In this document: positions 1-14,000 of the stretch, piece by piece
How positions within the stretch are numbered: the first letter of the stretch is position 1
Layout: every line of letters begins with the position of its first letter
Assembly (NCBI RefSeq): GCF_020740795.1
Contig: NC_067312.1
Coordinates: 43,982,405-44,046,404, forward strand
Reading direction: 5' to 3'
Source of the DNA: Apus apus
Taxonomy: Eukaryota > Chordata > Aves > Apodiformes > Apodidae
DNA: 64,000 bases
Position numbers and translations under genes: made by a program
Notes under the pieces: model-generated
The model's database searches: none
What the model saw: only the letters and a program-made list of their open reading frames with translations
What the model was told of the DNA's origin: nothing

Positions 1-3000
1 ATAGTTTGAATGTTATCACAGAGTAGCAGTAGGGTATTTTTTACAGATACTTCATAATGATGTTGAAATAGTTCTAAACAATATTTTAGCAAAGATGTGT
101 TAGTCACTTACTGTCTCTGTTATTAAGTGATGTGTTACGATGGCTCAGTGGTTGCGATTATTATCAATATTAGAATTCTGTTTCCATGAGAGGGTGATTT
201 GTAATGGAAATGCTCTTATAAAGTCTGACTTTTCCTTACAAAAGGTAGGGTCTGGCAAATCCTCCTTCAACTGCTGAATCTCAGCTCCTCTTAGTTCCAT
301 GCTTTTCTCCACGATGCTTCATGAGTGAGTAAGCCCTGGTCCCTGTTGGTTTCTAGAAAGTTTCTCTCGTGATCCCAAGGCATAAGCAGCTTTTTCTTCA
401 GGCCCTACTGAGCTCAAGCGGATAGTGAGTTCTTTTGCACTGCTCTACTGAGTTGGATATTGAAAAGCTGTAACACAGGTAGGTACATTACCTTCAGCTG
501 ATTACCTCTCAACAGTTTAAGTGCAAGTTCAATGTAGTAAATTGCCCAGAAATTCTCAGTTTCATGGAGTGTGTGACTTCATTCAACACATCATTTTAGC
601 CTTTAATCTATGTAAGCATTTGTGTTTCCTCTTCAATGTTATTGAAATAACTCACATTCTTAATAGTTCTACTAAATTTCTGGATTAAGTTTTCAGAATT
701 GTCTGTATGGTTTAAGTCAGTTCGGTGCTTTTGATTGTGTCACCTGCTATGAAGAAACATGGTGTTTTATGTAAATGGTAAGGTTGTGTAGTGATACAGT
801 TAAGAGGACTTGGAGGATGTTGTTCTATGCAACATATTTATGAGATTTGCAGAGTCATTTGTGTCAAATTGCTGTTGGAATTCTGTCACTCTACATACAC
901 ATCGTCATACACTGAGATTCATATCAATCATTTTCTAGAGGTGCTTTTGACCAACTGCCTTCAGAATAGAGAACATCAGGATGTGTCATTTGCAGCTGTG
1001 TTATATTTTCCTCAATCAGTTTTAGCCTTGTTCTTACACTTAATGACACTGCTGAAAAGCCATAGGACTTCATTGTCTATTGAGGCTGATACACTGAGTG
1101 TACTCAAAGTGTGATAGTGATCATGAAGATGTGGTTGGTTTAAGACGTACTTTTTCTGCACACTTTTAGAAAGACAACTGTCTCCAAAAATGAGAAAAAG
1201 GGCTATTTTGAGGGATTACAAAGGCTAGTTTTTCTGTTTGTGCCTTTTTTGTCTGTTGGCTTTTGTTTTCTCTTAGTCTGGACACTAGGGTGCAGGGAAC
1301 ACTTTTAAGAATTTATATGGGGTTTTTTTCACTTTAAGAACATGGAGATTTTTAAAGCAAAGTTAGGAATGTTTTTAAAATTTTTCCAAAAGTGTAATCA
1401 GAAATAGTCCTGTTCTCACCAAAGATTAGATACCTTACTTTTTTTATTATGAATTTTAAAAATGTTCAGTTTCAACCTTGGAAAAGAACTGAACAGAAGT
1501 TTCCTTAGTTATGCAGAATGTACTGTGTTTATGCAAGTTGTTCATTATGCATTATAAACTGTGTGTGTGTATACTGACATGTCATATGCATTAATAAGTA
1601 TGTACTATGAATAAAATTCTTCAGACTGTCAGATGAGACCAAACCTCCTCAGGATGTGATAGTACTCCAGGAAATTTTGAATTAGTTTGTGCAAGAGTAC
1701 TACTAGCAAAATACTTGAACACCTCACAGCGTGTACCATGACTGCTACAAGTGGCCATACTTAAAATGTGGAAGTTCTTGTAACACAGAAATTTTGCCAC
1801 AGAAGCAGCAGTTAAGTAGCAAGGAGTCACGTGTATGTTACTGTACATCTGGTCATGCACATCTGGTAGTTCAAGACTAGAGTAGATGTAGCAGAAGTTG
1901 AAGAGAGTTCCAAGTTTCAACAAAGGTGTGGCATCCAGATAGCACATTCTTCCGAGTCCTATAGTATCATTTGCCTCTGCAGTTTGAACAGGCCTTCAGC
2001 AATCATGAGCAGCTCATTAATCAACAACTGTCTTAGATTATAAGATCAGTCTCCACCTCCCTTAAATAAGTCTAGATTAGATTTCATCTTCAAGTTTTAT
2101 CTAGCAGGTAATTATTCCAAGGACACTCATTCACATGGGAAGAAATATGAAGTATGTTAAAGGAATTTATTAGAGAGGGTGTGAACATTCTGTTTCAAAG
2201 CTAAGTCCTATTGCAGTACTTAAGTTCAAAATAGTACATTAACCCTCTAAGGCACAGTCTGTACATGTATGTTTATAAACTCTTCAAAGTTCTGGCTAGT
2301 GACTACTACTCTTTGATTATAGTTTCTGAAGCATATGCTAATAAAGCTTTTGTAACATTAAAGAGATGAGAATATGTTGCAGTTTTCTTGTGGCATAATA
2401 TAACCACTTTCAGAAGAACAGGAAAAGTTTGTTATTTTTTAAGGAACTTCTACATCAGATTGTTGCTTCCTTATTCCAGCAGCTGCTAATTTATTTAACA
2501 TTTTCCTTTAAGCATAAGGGACTTTGTGATATCATCTTTGGCTCAGTTCTTTCTATCTTGTTGAAAAATCTTATGCCAGTTGTACAAATTCTTAAAAATT
2601 GTGCCTTTTTCATGCAGCAGGACAAATTTTAAAATTTTAATCATAATTATAGAGTTGTGAAGGTTGTGTTTTCATTACATATAAATGTTAATAATGTGTC
2701 TGTATGCTTGTGTGGAAAAAGTTTCACTCTTCATCTTTTCTGTGAGAAGTTTATACTGCTGGGACTCTTGCCTTCAAAGCTGGTCTGTAGCTGAGCCACT
2801 TTTTTGTAAATATCACCGGTTAGTGGCCACTCAGGGTTCAAGCTGTTGTTCATGTCATCCTGTAGTTGTCATCTTTTGGCCAGCCTCTTCTTCCAGGTAA
2901 TGGTGAAAGGAGGCAAGAGGCAAGGAGCATGCTTCTAGAAAGCAGTGGGTCTAGGAGGTGCAGAGGGGAGACGTGGTTTGTAGGGTGTGTTCAGGCTGCA

Positions 3001-6000
3001 TGTTTAAGTCACAGTCCACTTCAGCACAGTCATTTCTATTATCTTCAAGATCAGCTCCTCAAAGTGGATTTTTCTATATTGGTTGCTACAGCACCTGAGT
3101 TCTGTACCCTAATGATGAGTAGAGATTGTAACAGCCAATCATGATTCCTAGATTATACATATAACATACAAAAGGAGGTAGGAGCCACAAAAATGATGTG
3201 ATGGAAAGTGTTCTACCTAAGTTACCAGTCTGTAAATTAACACATGGATGTTTTTTTTCCCCACTTTGTTTGGAAGGAAATTCCTTTCTTCATTTTGGAT
3301 TCTTAGCCTTTTCTCCAAATCTTTTCTGAAATCAATCCTTTTTTGAAAAAGTGAAGAGGATATGCTGCAGTCCCTTGATCTATGTGCTCTGTAGTTGAAG
3401 GATGGGAACTCCAGAGCAACCCACTTTCTGTCCTCTCCCTTTACTTAACTGTCCTAAATAGAACCTTCCTACAGGAGTGATCTGGTCACTGGATGCTCTC
3501 ATTTACTCCTGATGAAACTTTTCTACTTTAATTACATCTTCAACAAGTTAATATATTGAGATGTAGAGATAATGACCATTCACCTATCTGTTTAGAGAGG
3601 TAAGGCCTGTCTTGCAGTCCCTCATGCAGTAAGCATCACCTTTTTTTTTTTAATATAAGCTGGAGCAAGGACAAGAGTCCTCGCTTTCCTCTCATCCTCA
3701 GCATCTTCATTGTACTATGTTGAGTCAGATCTACCAAGTGTGAAGATGCCTACTGAGTCAGACTCCTTAGGTGTGGAAAGTTTGATTCATAAATCCTGAG
3801 AGGCCGTATATACAGCACTGTCTAATTGCCATTGTGTAAGATCATCGGGACTGTGACTTCTTGAAGCAAAATCTCAGAAGGAATTTTGAGAATCTAAATT
3901 TTACACTTCGTCACTTAAGTGCCTGCACGGATGTATTCTCAGTTATGTGTGTTTGTGATTGTGCTTCTAGGCTGCTTTACTCTTTAGAATTATTAGTTAA
4001 GCTTGAAAATACTTCCTTAAAGTAAGCAAGGGATATTCGAAATCATTTTAGCCACTGGTGGTATATTGTAGGTCCCATGATGGAACCACGTTGCTGTTAA
4101 CAGAGGCTAATACATACAGAATCTGGCTAATTCTTTCTGTACCAGCTCCCCAAAGTAGCCAGGAAGGTAGAAGGAAACCCTAGCAAGTCAGGAAGGAGAT
4201 GATGTAGGAGCTGCAGTGGCATAACTATGCTACCAGGACAGTTGGCTGTGCTAAAGCAGTTGTATGAAGGTGGTTATTCCAGCTCTGCAGCCTGATTCTG
4301 CCAAAAGAGAAGCACAAAGTAGCAGCATACAGGACAAGCTTTTGGTTATGCTGTGTGTGTATATGTGCCTAGTATATAAAATATATGTCAGTATGTCTGT
4401 GTGTCTATTCTACTCCCAGTACATGGTTTTAAGGTTCTTCATAGAAGCTTTTAGAGCATAATTTTCATTGCTAAAATAGCTCATTAAAACCACATCTCCA
4501 CAGCTATGTGTGTTTAGAGTTACAAAAACTTGTTGTCCTATACATGTTTTTATATTTCATATAATTACAGCATATTTATCTGAAGTATTTCGCAAGTATG
4601 CTTTTGGGTAATACTGGTAGGAGATTAAGTAATAGCTCCTTACTAGCAATATTGCACAAGAATGTCAAATGTTAATGTGATGTTCAGAGATTTGAGGTGC
4701 CAAACATGCTTTTGGCTGCTTTGTTCCTGTGACCTTTATGTTCTTCTGGATAATACAACAGTCCTGTAATGATGTACATGTTTTCCTTTACACAAATGCC
4801 AGTAACCACTTGAGTAGGGCATTTGATTCCAGTTTTGATGGGTGGTGCCTACAATGGACAACGATTGTGTAGCCAAGCCAAATTGGCCATTTTTGTGCTT
4901 GACAGTGCCAAAAACTTCAAAGCTTCTTCCTTTTAGAACTCTAATGCAATACAAGTTTGTGTTTCTTCATATCATCAAACTTAATTATTGGCAATAAGCA
5001 ACTGCTGGCAGGAGCAACACATCACATGGCTCAATTTCTGCTTTAGAAAAGGTCAGCATATGGCATAAACACTGCTGTATTATGCAGCCTTGTACTCTGA
5101 TCACATAACACATGCTTCAGAAAGCATTATGCAATGTTATACCCACTGATTAATGACTGCTTGCACAAGAAGTTTTTCATTACCCTGAATGCTAGCATCA
5201 TGGGAATGATTAACTTTGTGACATAACTCTCATCACATAAATATGGAAGATTCAAATATAGCCTCAAAATAACATGTTTCAGAAATAACCTTTTCCTGCT
5301 TAGTACTGTGTACAGTACATGATTAACAACTACTTTAAACCTTCAGAGTTGAATAGAAAAGCCTATCTGTGAGAACTGAAAACAAGATTTATTTTTAGGA
5401 TTTAAAGTTTTCCTAAGATGAATTTTTTGCACACAGCAGCAGCTCATTTGTAGTGTTTTCCCTCTATTTGTGTAAGTTTGAATTTCCTGAGAAAAATCTG
5501 TGCCAACTATTTTCAGTGTGCAGCCAGTGAGTGAAACAGAACATCTAGCCCTTTTTTAGGCCAGCAACTGCATGTGTGTAAAATGACCCATACAGTTGTG
5601 TGCTTAAATCAGCACAATTATATAAGAGTAAATTCTCAATTATTGCTGATTTTTCTGTAGGCAGACCGAAAAAGCAAAATGTGGTCCCAAAAGAAGCAGC
5701 TTGCAAACTTACAGCCTAAACATTGCTACATACATTTAACATTTTTGTATTCTATTGGTTGATCATTCCATCGTCCCATTTGCAGATTCTTATGTTAAAA
5801 AGCATATGACAATGCCTCACAGATGTTACTATCTTAAGGATGTACAAAAAGAGGAAAAGGCTATACAACAAAATATTCCTCACCTTTTTCCTCTGCATAT
5901 GAAAATTTATCCTTGGTTTTGAAGTACTGTAGTTTGCTACCAGTTACTTATGTTTCAACAGCTTTGTTAGGAAGAAAGTTGGTTTGCCTGTTTGAAAGCT

Positions 6001-6820
6001 CATGATTATTTTTCACAAGGAAATAACTATATTAAACTTCCTCTTACTAATTTGCCTTTAAACATCAGACTAAGAAAAATGACGTCTGCTTATTATGATT
6101 CTCTTTCCTGTAAGCAGTCCTTCTTGTGAATAGTTACATTAAATAAAGCCACTTAAAGTCCTTATTATAGGGGCAGTTGTTTAGGATGTCACCATGTTAG
6201 TGCATGTGTGCCATTTCTTTGGAACTCTTTGATACAGAAAAACTCTAGAAGGTAAACATTGACCTTCAGTATGTTCTCCTTAATTTTTGCCTTTTCCTGC
6301 ATTCCGACTCATACAAGCAGTCGCAAAGGCTAGAGGTAACAGCCTCTGACTAAGCATTAGCTACTAGAATGCCCTTGTTATAGCTGAGGGCTCTTATTCT
6401 CACTTAGCCTACGTGCAGAGCCAGCTAGTCTTTCAGCTGTGATGACGAAATGCCATGCATTTCTTCCTGGAATAGTGCACAGATAAGAGGCCACTTGTTA
6501 TGCTGAGGTTTCAGATGAACTCTACTAAGGGTTTCAAAACACTCTGTCACAATTATATCAGGTTCCTTTAGCAACCAATTCATTTTAGACACTTTTAAGA
6601 TAAAATGGGAAGAGATGTTAGTGTAGTCTCCCTTGTGGTTTCACTGTTTAAACCTTCACAGGATATGACTGGATAGTTTATACGTGGCCTGAATTTATTA
6701 ACTTTAAATAAAACTAGTAAATCAAAGTGGATCAGTTTCTTTCTTGAAATTCACATCATTTGTAGTCCCCTATGTCTACCTATGACTTGAGAGAATAAAC
6801 AAAATTCTAGTGTCTGCAAT
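1..6820. other. AT-rich single-copy DNA, no gene recognised
   Basis: I find no exon, RNA gene or interspersed repeat I can name here. Open frames reach only about 108 codons (791-1114 on plus, 1621-1947 on minus). They lack domains, look compositionally like the surrounding AT-rich DNA and have no convincing splice sites around them. Short T and A runs occur, such as T10 near 3642. Intron or intergenic DNA of a bird fits best. Confidence 0.6.
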
Positions 6821-6833
6821 GTGCTGCTAGAAC

Positions 6834-6942
6834 GGTCATGCTGTGCAAGCTGAGTTGCTGAGAGCCTTGAACTCATTCCGGGTCCTGCAAAAGCTGAGAG
6901 TTTTCAGAACCTTGCAGGAAAAAAAAAAAAAAAAAAAAAAAA
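6834..6942 (+). mobile_element. Possible small retrocopy with A24 tail and imperfect target duplication
   Basis: About 85 bp of non-repetitive sequence ends directly in 24 consecutive A (6919-6942). The flanks carry a near-identical 9-mer: TGCTAGAAC at 6825-6833 and TGCTAGGAC at 6945-6953, one mismatch. An A tail inside a short direct duplication is the usual mark of LINE-driven retroposition of an RNA. The 3' part can fold, because CCTGCAA near 6884 pairs with TTGCAGG at 6912-6918. I do not recognise the source RNA and saw no clear tRNA, snRNA or snoRNA boxes. A chance A run is the alternative. Confidence 0.35.
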
Positions 6943-7170
6943 GGTGCTAGGACATGTGTGCATGCTATGAGCCCAGTTGACCTAAATTTTGCAGATTTCA
7001 GGTATATTTGGGTTATTCCATGCATTAACAGAAGCAACTTCAGTGTGATCAAACAAAATCACTAAAGTGTCCAGACTGTAAAAGAAAGAGGAATCTATTA
7101 AGTGTTTGTTTCAAACCAAGCAATATCCTTAGTAGCAATACTAACCATTGTATTTTGAAGAAAGGAATTC

Positions 7171-7208
7171 ATATATATTGCTTAGAATATATATATATTG
7201 CTTAGATA
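7171..7208. repeat. Two-copy AT-rich tandem duplication
   Basis: The unit ATATATATTGCTTAGA occurs twice back to back, separated by extra AT dinucleotides. It is a small local duplication or slippage product with no visible function. Confidence 0.7.
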
Positions 7209-10200
7209 ACCACTGGATTACAGGTTACAGGTTACATAGCTCTTTTTGTTCACCCTTAGACACTAATTGCACTTTTAGAATCTCTAATATGCTCCATTCT
7301 GTTAACTCATTAAGAATAACATTGTCAGTTGTTGCCTTTCCAGTGGATCTGCATGCCACTTTAGACAGATGTAGTCAGTAGGATGGAGAGTCTTATGATG
7401 ATAAGACTGAGTAAACTGCAGCCTGGGTAAGTATTTAATATGAAAAAAAACCCACTAACCCAAAATAGTATCAGTCCTTGATCACTTACCGTGCAGTTTT
7501 CTACATTTACTAGTATCTTATTGTCTGAGAACTAGAAGTTAATTTCTGTTGCAAGAAAACAGAATTGTCTATTTCCATTTACATGGAATTTGGATCAGTC
7601 TGTAGCCTTATTCCTTTAATGCATTCCAAATAAATGTGGAATTCCCACTGAGGTTGCTAGGAATCCTAGCTATTCACAGGTTGTTGTGTGGGGTTTTCTT
7701 CTGCAAATGTTCTTCAGTGAAAAAGAAAAGGTCCTTTTGAAAGGTCCAGAGAACACTAAAACTGTCAAACACACCACTTCCTGTAATTACCTTTTTTTTT
7801 CCCCTTTCTTGGGCTCATTGTTGACTACTGACTCAGAAAAAGCTAGGAACAGATTTCCCCCACAAATAAAGTGTTCCATAATTGTTTACTAGAGGTAGAT
7901 GATTCTTGCACATTACTGTGAAGAAGTAATGTCCTTGTCAAAACAGGATCAACCAAGAAACCTATGATTCTTCATGATTTTTCAGCTTTCCTTTTGACAA
8001 AATGGTGAAGTCAGCCTAAGTACCATTGCTGCAGTGGTTACTAGCAGGTCTTTTAAATGTTAGACAATTAATTGTTACAAAAATTCTGATCCGCCAAGTA
8101 TAAATATTAATTATGAGCATCTCCTTTTTTTAACTGCTGATGTTGTGAGCTTTGATTTCAATTAAATACCATGATTAAAAAATTGTTAGAAATTATACTT
8201 GTTAAATACTACTACTTCCAAAGCTTCTTAATTATGTAAAATTGGTTGTTTATAAGTCATCCTACATGTTGTTTGTAGCACCCTACTGTCGTTTATCTTA
8301 ATTTCTATCTTTAGAAGCACAGTACTTTTCTTGTAAATTATACTAAAAAAATAACGGCTGTTGTGTGGTTCAAAACTTTGTGATGCTTTAAACTGAAATT
8401 ACTACAATTCAAAAATTATCACTACTGAAATCACAGTACCAATGAACACACTCCCACCAGTGCTCATACTGGTGAAACCTGTTTTCTCCCCTTTGGCCTT
8501 TGCCACCTTTTTTCCATCCTTCCATGCAATCCCTGTTCCTGCTGCCCACCTCCTCTGCTGAGGAGAGGGGGTGTGCACCATGGGCTGCTTGTGGATGGAG
8601 CCCTCAAAGAGAAGGTGTGATAACCAAGTTACTCAAGATTTTTATTTGGAAGGAGGTGGGAAGCAGACACTAGCTTGAGCCTTTGTATTCCATCAAACCA
8701 CTTACAGAAAATCAAATAATCATCCTCCTCTACCTCTTTCAAGTGCAATTTACATGCTGTAAGGGTTCAAAAGATACAAGGGTGACAACTGACTGATAGT
8801 AATAATATCACCTTGTTTCCTAAAGCTTTTAATGCATGGGTAGAGCTCAGGGGATATCTGTGGGACCAGATTTTATCTTGTCATGGAGTCAGTCATTCTA
8901 GCTGTCAGAGGCATAAACTCTGCCTAGGACTGAGAAACTGGTGACAGGCGTAACCTCCAACCAAGCATTCAGGTCCTAGGTTGTCTTGAATTGACATATT
9001 GATTCATTGCTACCAGTATCCAAAATAGATGGATGCAAACAAGCTCAGTTTTCTTTACATGCATCTGCAAATCCTAGTTGCTGAACAGGTGTTATGGACA
9101 TTTAAAAAATAAATAATTCATTATAAATAATAGTTCTTTCTCACCTTTACTAAATCCAAGTGAAAGTAAGAAAGGAGTAGAGTCTGCATTGTGCCCTAAA
9201 TGTCAATAGCTTTAGCCTATTTTTAAGATGTAAAAGCAATAGCAATAGGATTTTCCAGCCAGTCCTTCTCAGTTGAAATGTAAACAGTTTATGCTGGTGA
9301 ATTAATAACTGATAAATATCTATACTGAGCACTTAAAAGGGTGTTATGACCCTGCAGTATTGTTTTATGAAAATAAATAATTGTGACTTTCAGTCTTGCT
9401 GAGGAGAATGCATTGTCTGGGAGTGGGCTTTTTATGCCTGTTATCTATTCTTCAAATAATTATTTTGTTAGGAGCAGATGGTGATTTTCAAGTCCACTGC
9501 TATTTTGGTGTACTTAAAAAGAAAAGTAAAAAATGCCTAAAAATAGACCCAAGTTACCATATCCAGAAAAAAAAAAAAAGTGGTTTTGTAACATAGTCCA
9601 TTTAAAGCTTTAAGTATCAACAAATTACTGTCTGTTGTTGTAGAGACACTATCAAATTAATGAGACCTTCACTCCGATTATCGCTGTGCATCAACTTCTT
9701 GAATTAGACTTCAAAGTCTGAATGAATCTGAAATTGACCTCTCCAGCTCTGCTGGAACATTAAAAACCAACCCATTGTCTGTAATTATGAAACAAAACTG
9801 AGAGTACTTCATGCTTGAAAATCACACAAGTAATGCATCTCGGTCAAACAGGGTTCTTAAGTTTCTTTTGTAATAATTTCTTGGATTAAAAGTGGGGTTT
9901 GACAGAATTACTGAATGAGAAAGGAAAACGTCTTTTGGATTCCCTGCGCACCTACAGAGGAGATGGGCATAACAACAGACTAACTACAGTATTTTCAGTA
10001 TTAGCTCATTTTGGCATAACTGTTGACATAAGGACTAAATGTAAGGATTGAGGAAAAAGAAGGTGGTATTTGTTATCTCCATAGCATGTGGACATGTTCT
10101 AGAATGATGGATGAAGCAAACTGAACCAAAAACAGATATCTAAGGTAGACATTTCATGTTAATGATGTCCGTGCAAATTGTTTTGTCTGGCAGCATTTTT

Positions 10201-11049
10201 GTATTGGAGGTGCAGGTCCTTAGGATCAAATCCTGTGAACTGTTAAGGATCTACATTGTTTGTTGGAGATTGGCAAGAACAATAATTCCTCAAATCAAGA
10301 CTTTTTACTAATTAAGTGGAGAGAATACTCACTAGGTACATTTAAGCGTGCTAAATCGTGTCTGCAGGCAGCACCAACCTTTTTCCATTGGCTCCAGAGG
10401 TAACTTAGGCTCTGCAGTTTGGTCTTTCAGTTAGTGTGTAAGCTACATGCCTACAGCAAGCAGCGTGACACTTCTTATCAGAGAGCTCAGCATATGCTCA
10501 AGAGCAGACCTTTCTTCAAACCCCCTTGAATTTCACTTGCAATGCTGAGTTTGAAAAACTCTGTATGTTGCATTATTGTTGGCAGCTGTTATGCTGTGAG
10601 GCAGTATCAGTTGGGCTTGTAACCAAATGGACTGAAGTACACCTGGGGTGAGTTCTAGAGCATGCAAGCTGCCATATAAAAGCAAGATGGGAGAGCAAAC
10701 TCAGATACGTCTTACTTTCTAGTGTTCTGAAGAGAAGAGAACACTCCCCTCCTGTGTGCCAAAGACCCTGAAATCTGTGGATAGACCTATAGCTTTACCT
10801 GTCAGATCCACCTCCAGCACTGAGTGTATAATGTAGTGTGAGATTTTCCTACAAGACCCTGATATTGCTTGCTACAATGACAGGTAGATTTTACACACGT
10901 GATCTAGGTGAAGTGTGCCAGGGTCATGGAAGTGCTGTACATTATAGAACATCCAGGAAATGGTCTTATCTGGTATGGCGTGCATATAGACAATTTGCTG
11001 TCAGTTTGTTGTTCCATGTTTCAGATATGTAACTGTGGGCTGATCAGTG

Positions 11050-11093
11050 CCAGCCACTTCGGTGGAACCACAGTGGGACCACACTGTGGCTGG
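11050..11093. repeat. Nested inverted repeat
   Basis: CCACAGTG (11068-11075) and CACTGTGG (11082-11089) form a perfect 8-bp inverted repeat with a 6-base loop. Outside it CCAGCCAC (11050-11057) is complementary to GTGGCTGG (11086-11093), which overlaps the inner arm, so two alternative stems are possible. I see no transcript context for it. Confidence 0.6.
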
Positions 11094-14000
11094 TTTCAGA
11101 TTTGGCCTGTACAGCATCCCGGGACTGAGTGGAACCACTGTGAATTGGAGGGAAGAAAGGAAACCATATAGAAACAATCTAATTTCTGAGTGGTGAGCTA
11201 GTAACATTTTGTTTCAAGTAAACCTTTCTTCTCCCCTACCTTTTAGCCTGTCACAGGCTTGACATTTTTGACCGCAATTCCCATTATCCCAGTATTATCT
11301 TCTGAGTAACACTGATCCTGAGCATTCTTGTCATCCTCCGTATCCCCCAAACATTGATCTTTCTGCCTATTTTCCTACAACAACTGTTTAATTCCTTTCT
11401 AACACCAACTTTTTGGTGAGTATTAAAAGCTTACCTTTCCTACACAGTTTTGCTGTCCCACAAGCTTGAGATGAAAGAATCTGTGGGAAGATGGAAAGTG
11501 AGAAAAAGTGCCTGATTCTGCCAGGACAGGCCTGTGATTTACTGTGACGGTTGTGCTGAGACAGTCTGATATTTAACTTCACTGATGGTTAACTTCTTTA
11601 GGCACAACCACATGGTCCATGGTGATTTTGAGATAAACTTTTGGTTATGCAAAGTCAGCTACTGCCTTTGTTGGAATTAAAGAGGAAGTGACAAGTTGTT
11701 TTTTAAGCAAATGTTAGGTCATTCAATCACCTTAACCCAGTGATGACCTCAAAGGAGAGGAAGGAAAGAAATGACTAAACAAATAAATTCTTATGTTCTT
11801 GGCAGTAGGACTTGGTTTGCAAACATGAACATCTGGCAAATTTCTACATTTTTCTCCTCAAAACTAAATTGAAAGCTGATGAAAAGAATCAAAATCAAAG
11901 TTGAGGATATTGAGTTGCACTGACCCAAACACACACTAGGTGAAGTCAACAGTGTTTGCATATCTTAGGAGGAGAAGGCCAGACATCAGATCTACCTTCT
12001 TAAAAGAGCCACAAATTTTACTTTTTAACATTTACAAAGAGAATTTTTATTTGAAGAGAACAGAAAATGAGCAGAAATTTAACTACACAGACCTAATTGT
12101 ACCTTGGATTTCTTTGTAAAAGAATGTGGGCAGATAATAGGTATGTAATTTTGTGTGTGAATTTATGTGCATGTGTATATACATGCATAGGGACATGTAA
12201 GTGCTTTTGAACAGCTCCAAGTCTCCATCATGTGTCAGTATCAGCAGATGCACATAAGCCATCTAAACCATACAGCTATAATTGCATAACACAGCTGTAT
12301 TACAAAATATTACCACACCAAGATGGTTTACATTATTTCATAACAAAAAGAAATACTATTACAGAACATTTTTACCCTTAGGGAAAAATTACTAGTTATT
12401 TAAAACATTGTCTGTGTGTGTGTGTTTGCATATGTCATATATGGGTATATGAACCTCATTATGGAAAATGTAGAGGTGGATTAAAGCAGGATCCATGGGA
12501 TACAGCCCCATGGTTAGAGGAGTTTCAACAGATGAAAATGTCAGAAGCTAAGCAGAAAATACCAGCATGGTTGATTATAATAAGCTTATTGCCCGACCCA
12601 ATGAGTGGAGTACGTGAATCTTACATATATATGTTAGACTTAACTTCAAGGACAGATAGGAAAAAAACCTGATTGCTGCTTTAAGACTGAGACCTTTGCC
12701 TGAATGAGGTGTCTAACCAGCTAGACTGGTAGAGTTTTATGTTGCTCTGGAGTGCATCATTCAGCACAATCCTGTAAGGGTTCTGATGCCTTAATGGACA
12801 GACAAGGACTGAGGGTTTTTTTGTTCTGAGGATTGTGAGTGCATAGTTCTGGTTTTGTCTCTGAGAGTCAGACTTTGCTTTGAGTTTAGGATTTGAAAAA
12901 TACTGGGTGTGATGCATACTTAGGCCTAATTCTCTTATAGAATCTTCTCAGTATCCTAATGAATGATGAAATACAAGATACAAAAGGCTGTCTGCAAAAT
13001 GCATAGAACTCCACTTGGAGAGCATGATTATGTCTGGTATAATAATGGGAGATGTAGCCCATTGTGGCAATGAGCCCTCAAGAGTTTTAAGTTAAAACAT
13101 GCATCTGGTGGGAAGTACAATGTTTTTGAAGTGTGTTTTAGGGCTTTGTGTTAATCTTTGTGTTTGTTAATCTTAATTTTGTTAAGCTTTCCAGAATTCT
13201 AAATTAATACAGTGAAAATAATAATTAAAAAAATCCCTAGTAGCACTACCAGGGACCATAGCACCTTTTCTCCCTCTCATGGAGCATGACCAGGAGGGAG
13301 TGTTCTCAGAGGGCAAAGTAGGCTCAGCCTCATGGGCTAGAGGAGACTGTCCATAATCCCTTTCTCATGGTTCCACTGTCTTAAATTCTCACCTGCTGAG
13401 ATGGAGTGGGGTTGTTAGCTTGGTGGAGCTGAAACTTCAGTATTAGTAAGAAGAACTCCCTTCACAGGACAGGAAATCCCTTCTTGGGCAGGTCTAGTAA
13501 AGAGGGCTTGGAAACAAATGTGTGCTCGGCTGCCATCCTTCTCCTCCAGCTGAACTATCTGTTGAGAAAGGGGTCCATGTAGATGTGGCCTAGAGCTTAG
13601 CAAGTTACATTAGTAATCAGGATATGCAAGACAGCTAATACTTCACCCCAAAGGGATGAAGGACTTAATTCCTGTATGTCATCTTGAGGCTTTCTAATGC
13701 AAAGAAAAGCAGCAAATACTGCTTTTGCAAGGCGGTGCTGGAAAATATTCTGTGCTTGTGCTCGTTCACCTGTTTCCACATAATAAGGCTACTTGTGAAA
13801 TACTTCATAAGACATCTTACTATAGAACTGCACACCTGACATTTCTCCATGTTTTTGACAGACTTAAATTGTGTGGCAACTAATACTATCCAATATTTCC
13901 CATGTCCCTGATGCATCTCCTGCAATTGTTGCTGGCTTGTGAGTCCCCATGCTCCCTTATTTTTCTTGCAGTCCCTTCTAGGCATGTCTGTGTCTCAGCT

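Noticed and set aside
791..1947. Two frames of about 107 codons on opposite strands
   Set aside because: No recognisable domain or exon borders, and nothing links them to a gene.
6838..6918. Possible tRNA-derived SINE from a B-box-like TTGAACTCATTCC
   Set aside because: The box match is poor and no A box or cloverleaf can be placed.
10672..10682. ATATAAAAGC TATA-like site
   Set aside because: No CpG enrichment, open frame or other promoter sign nearby. Such words are common in AT-rich DNA.
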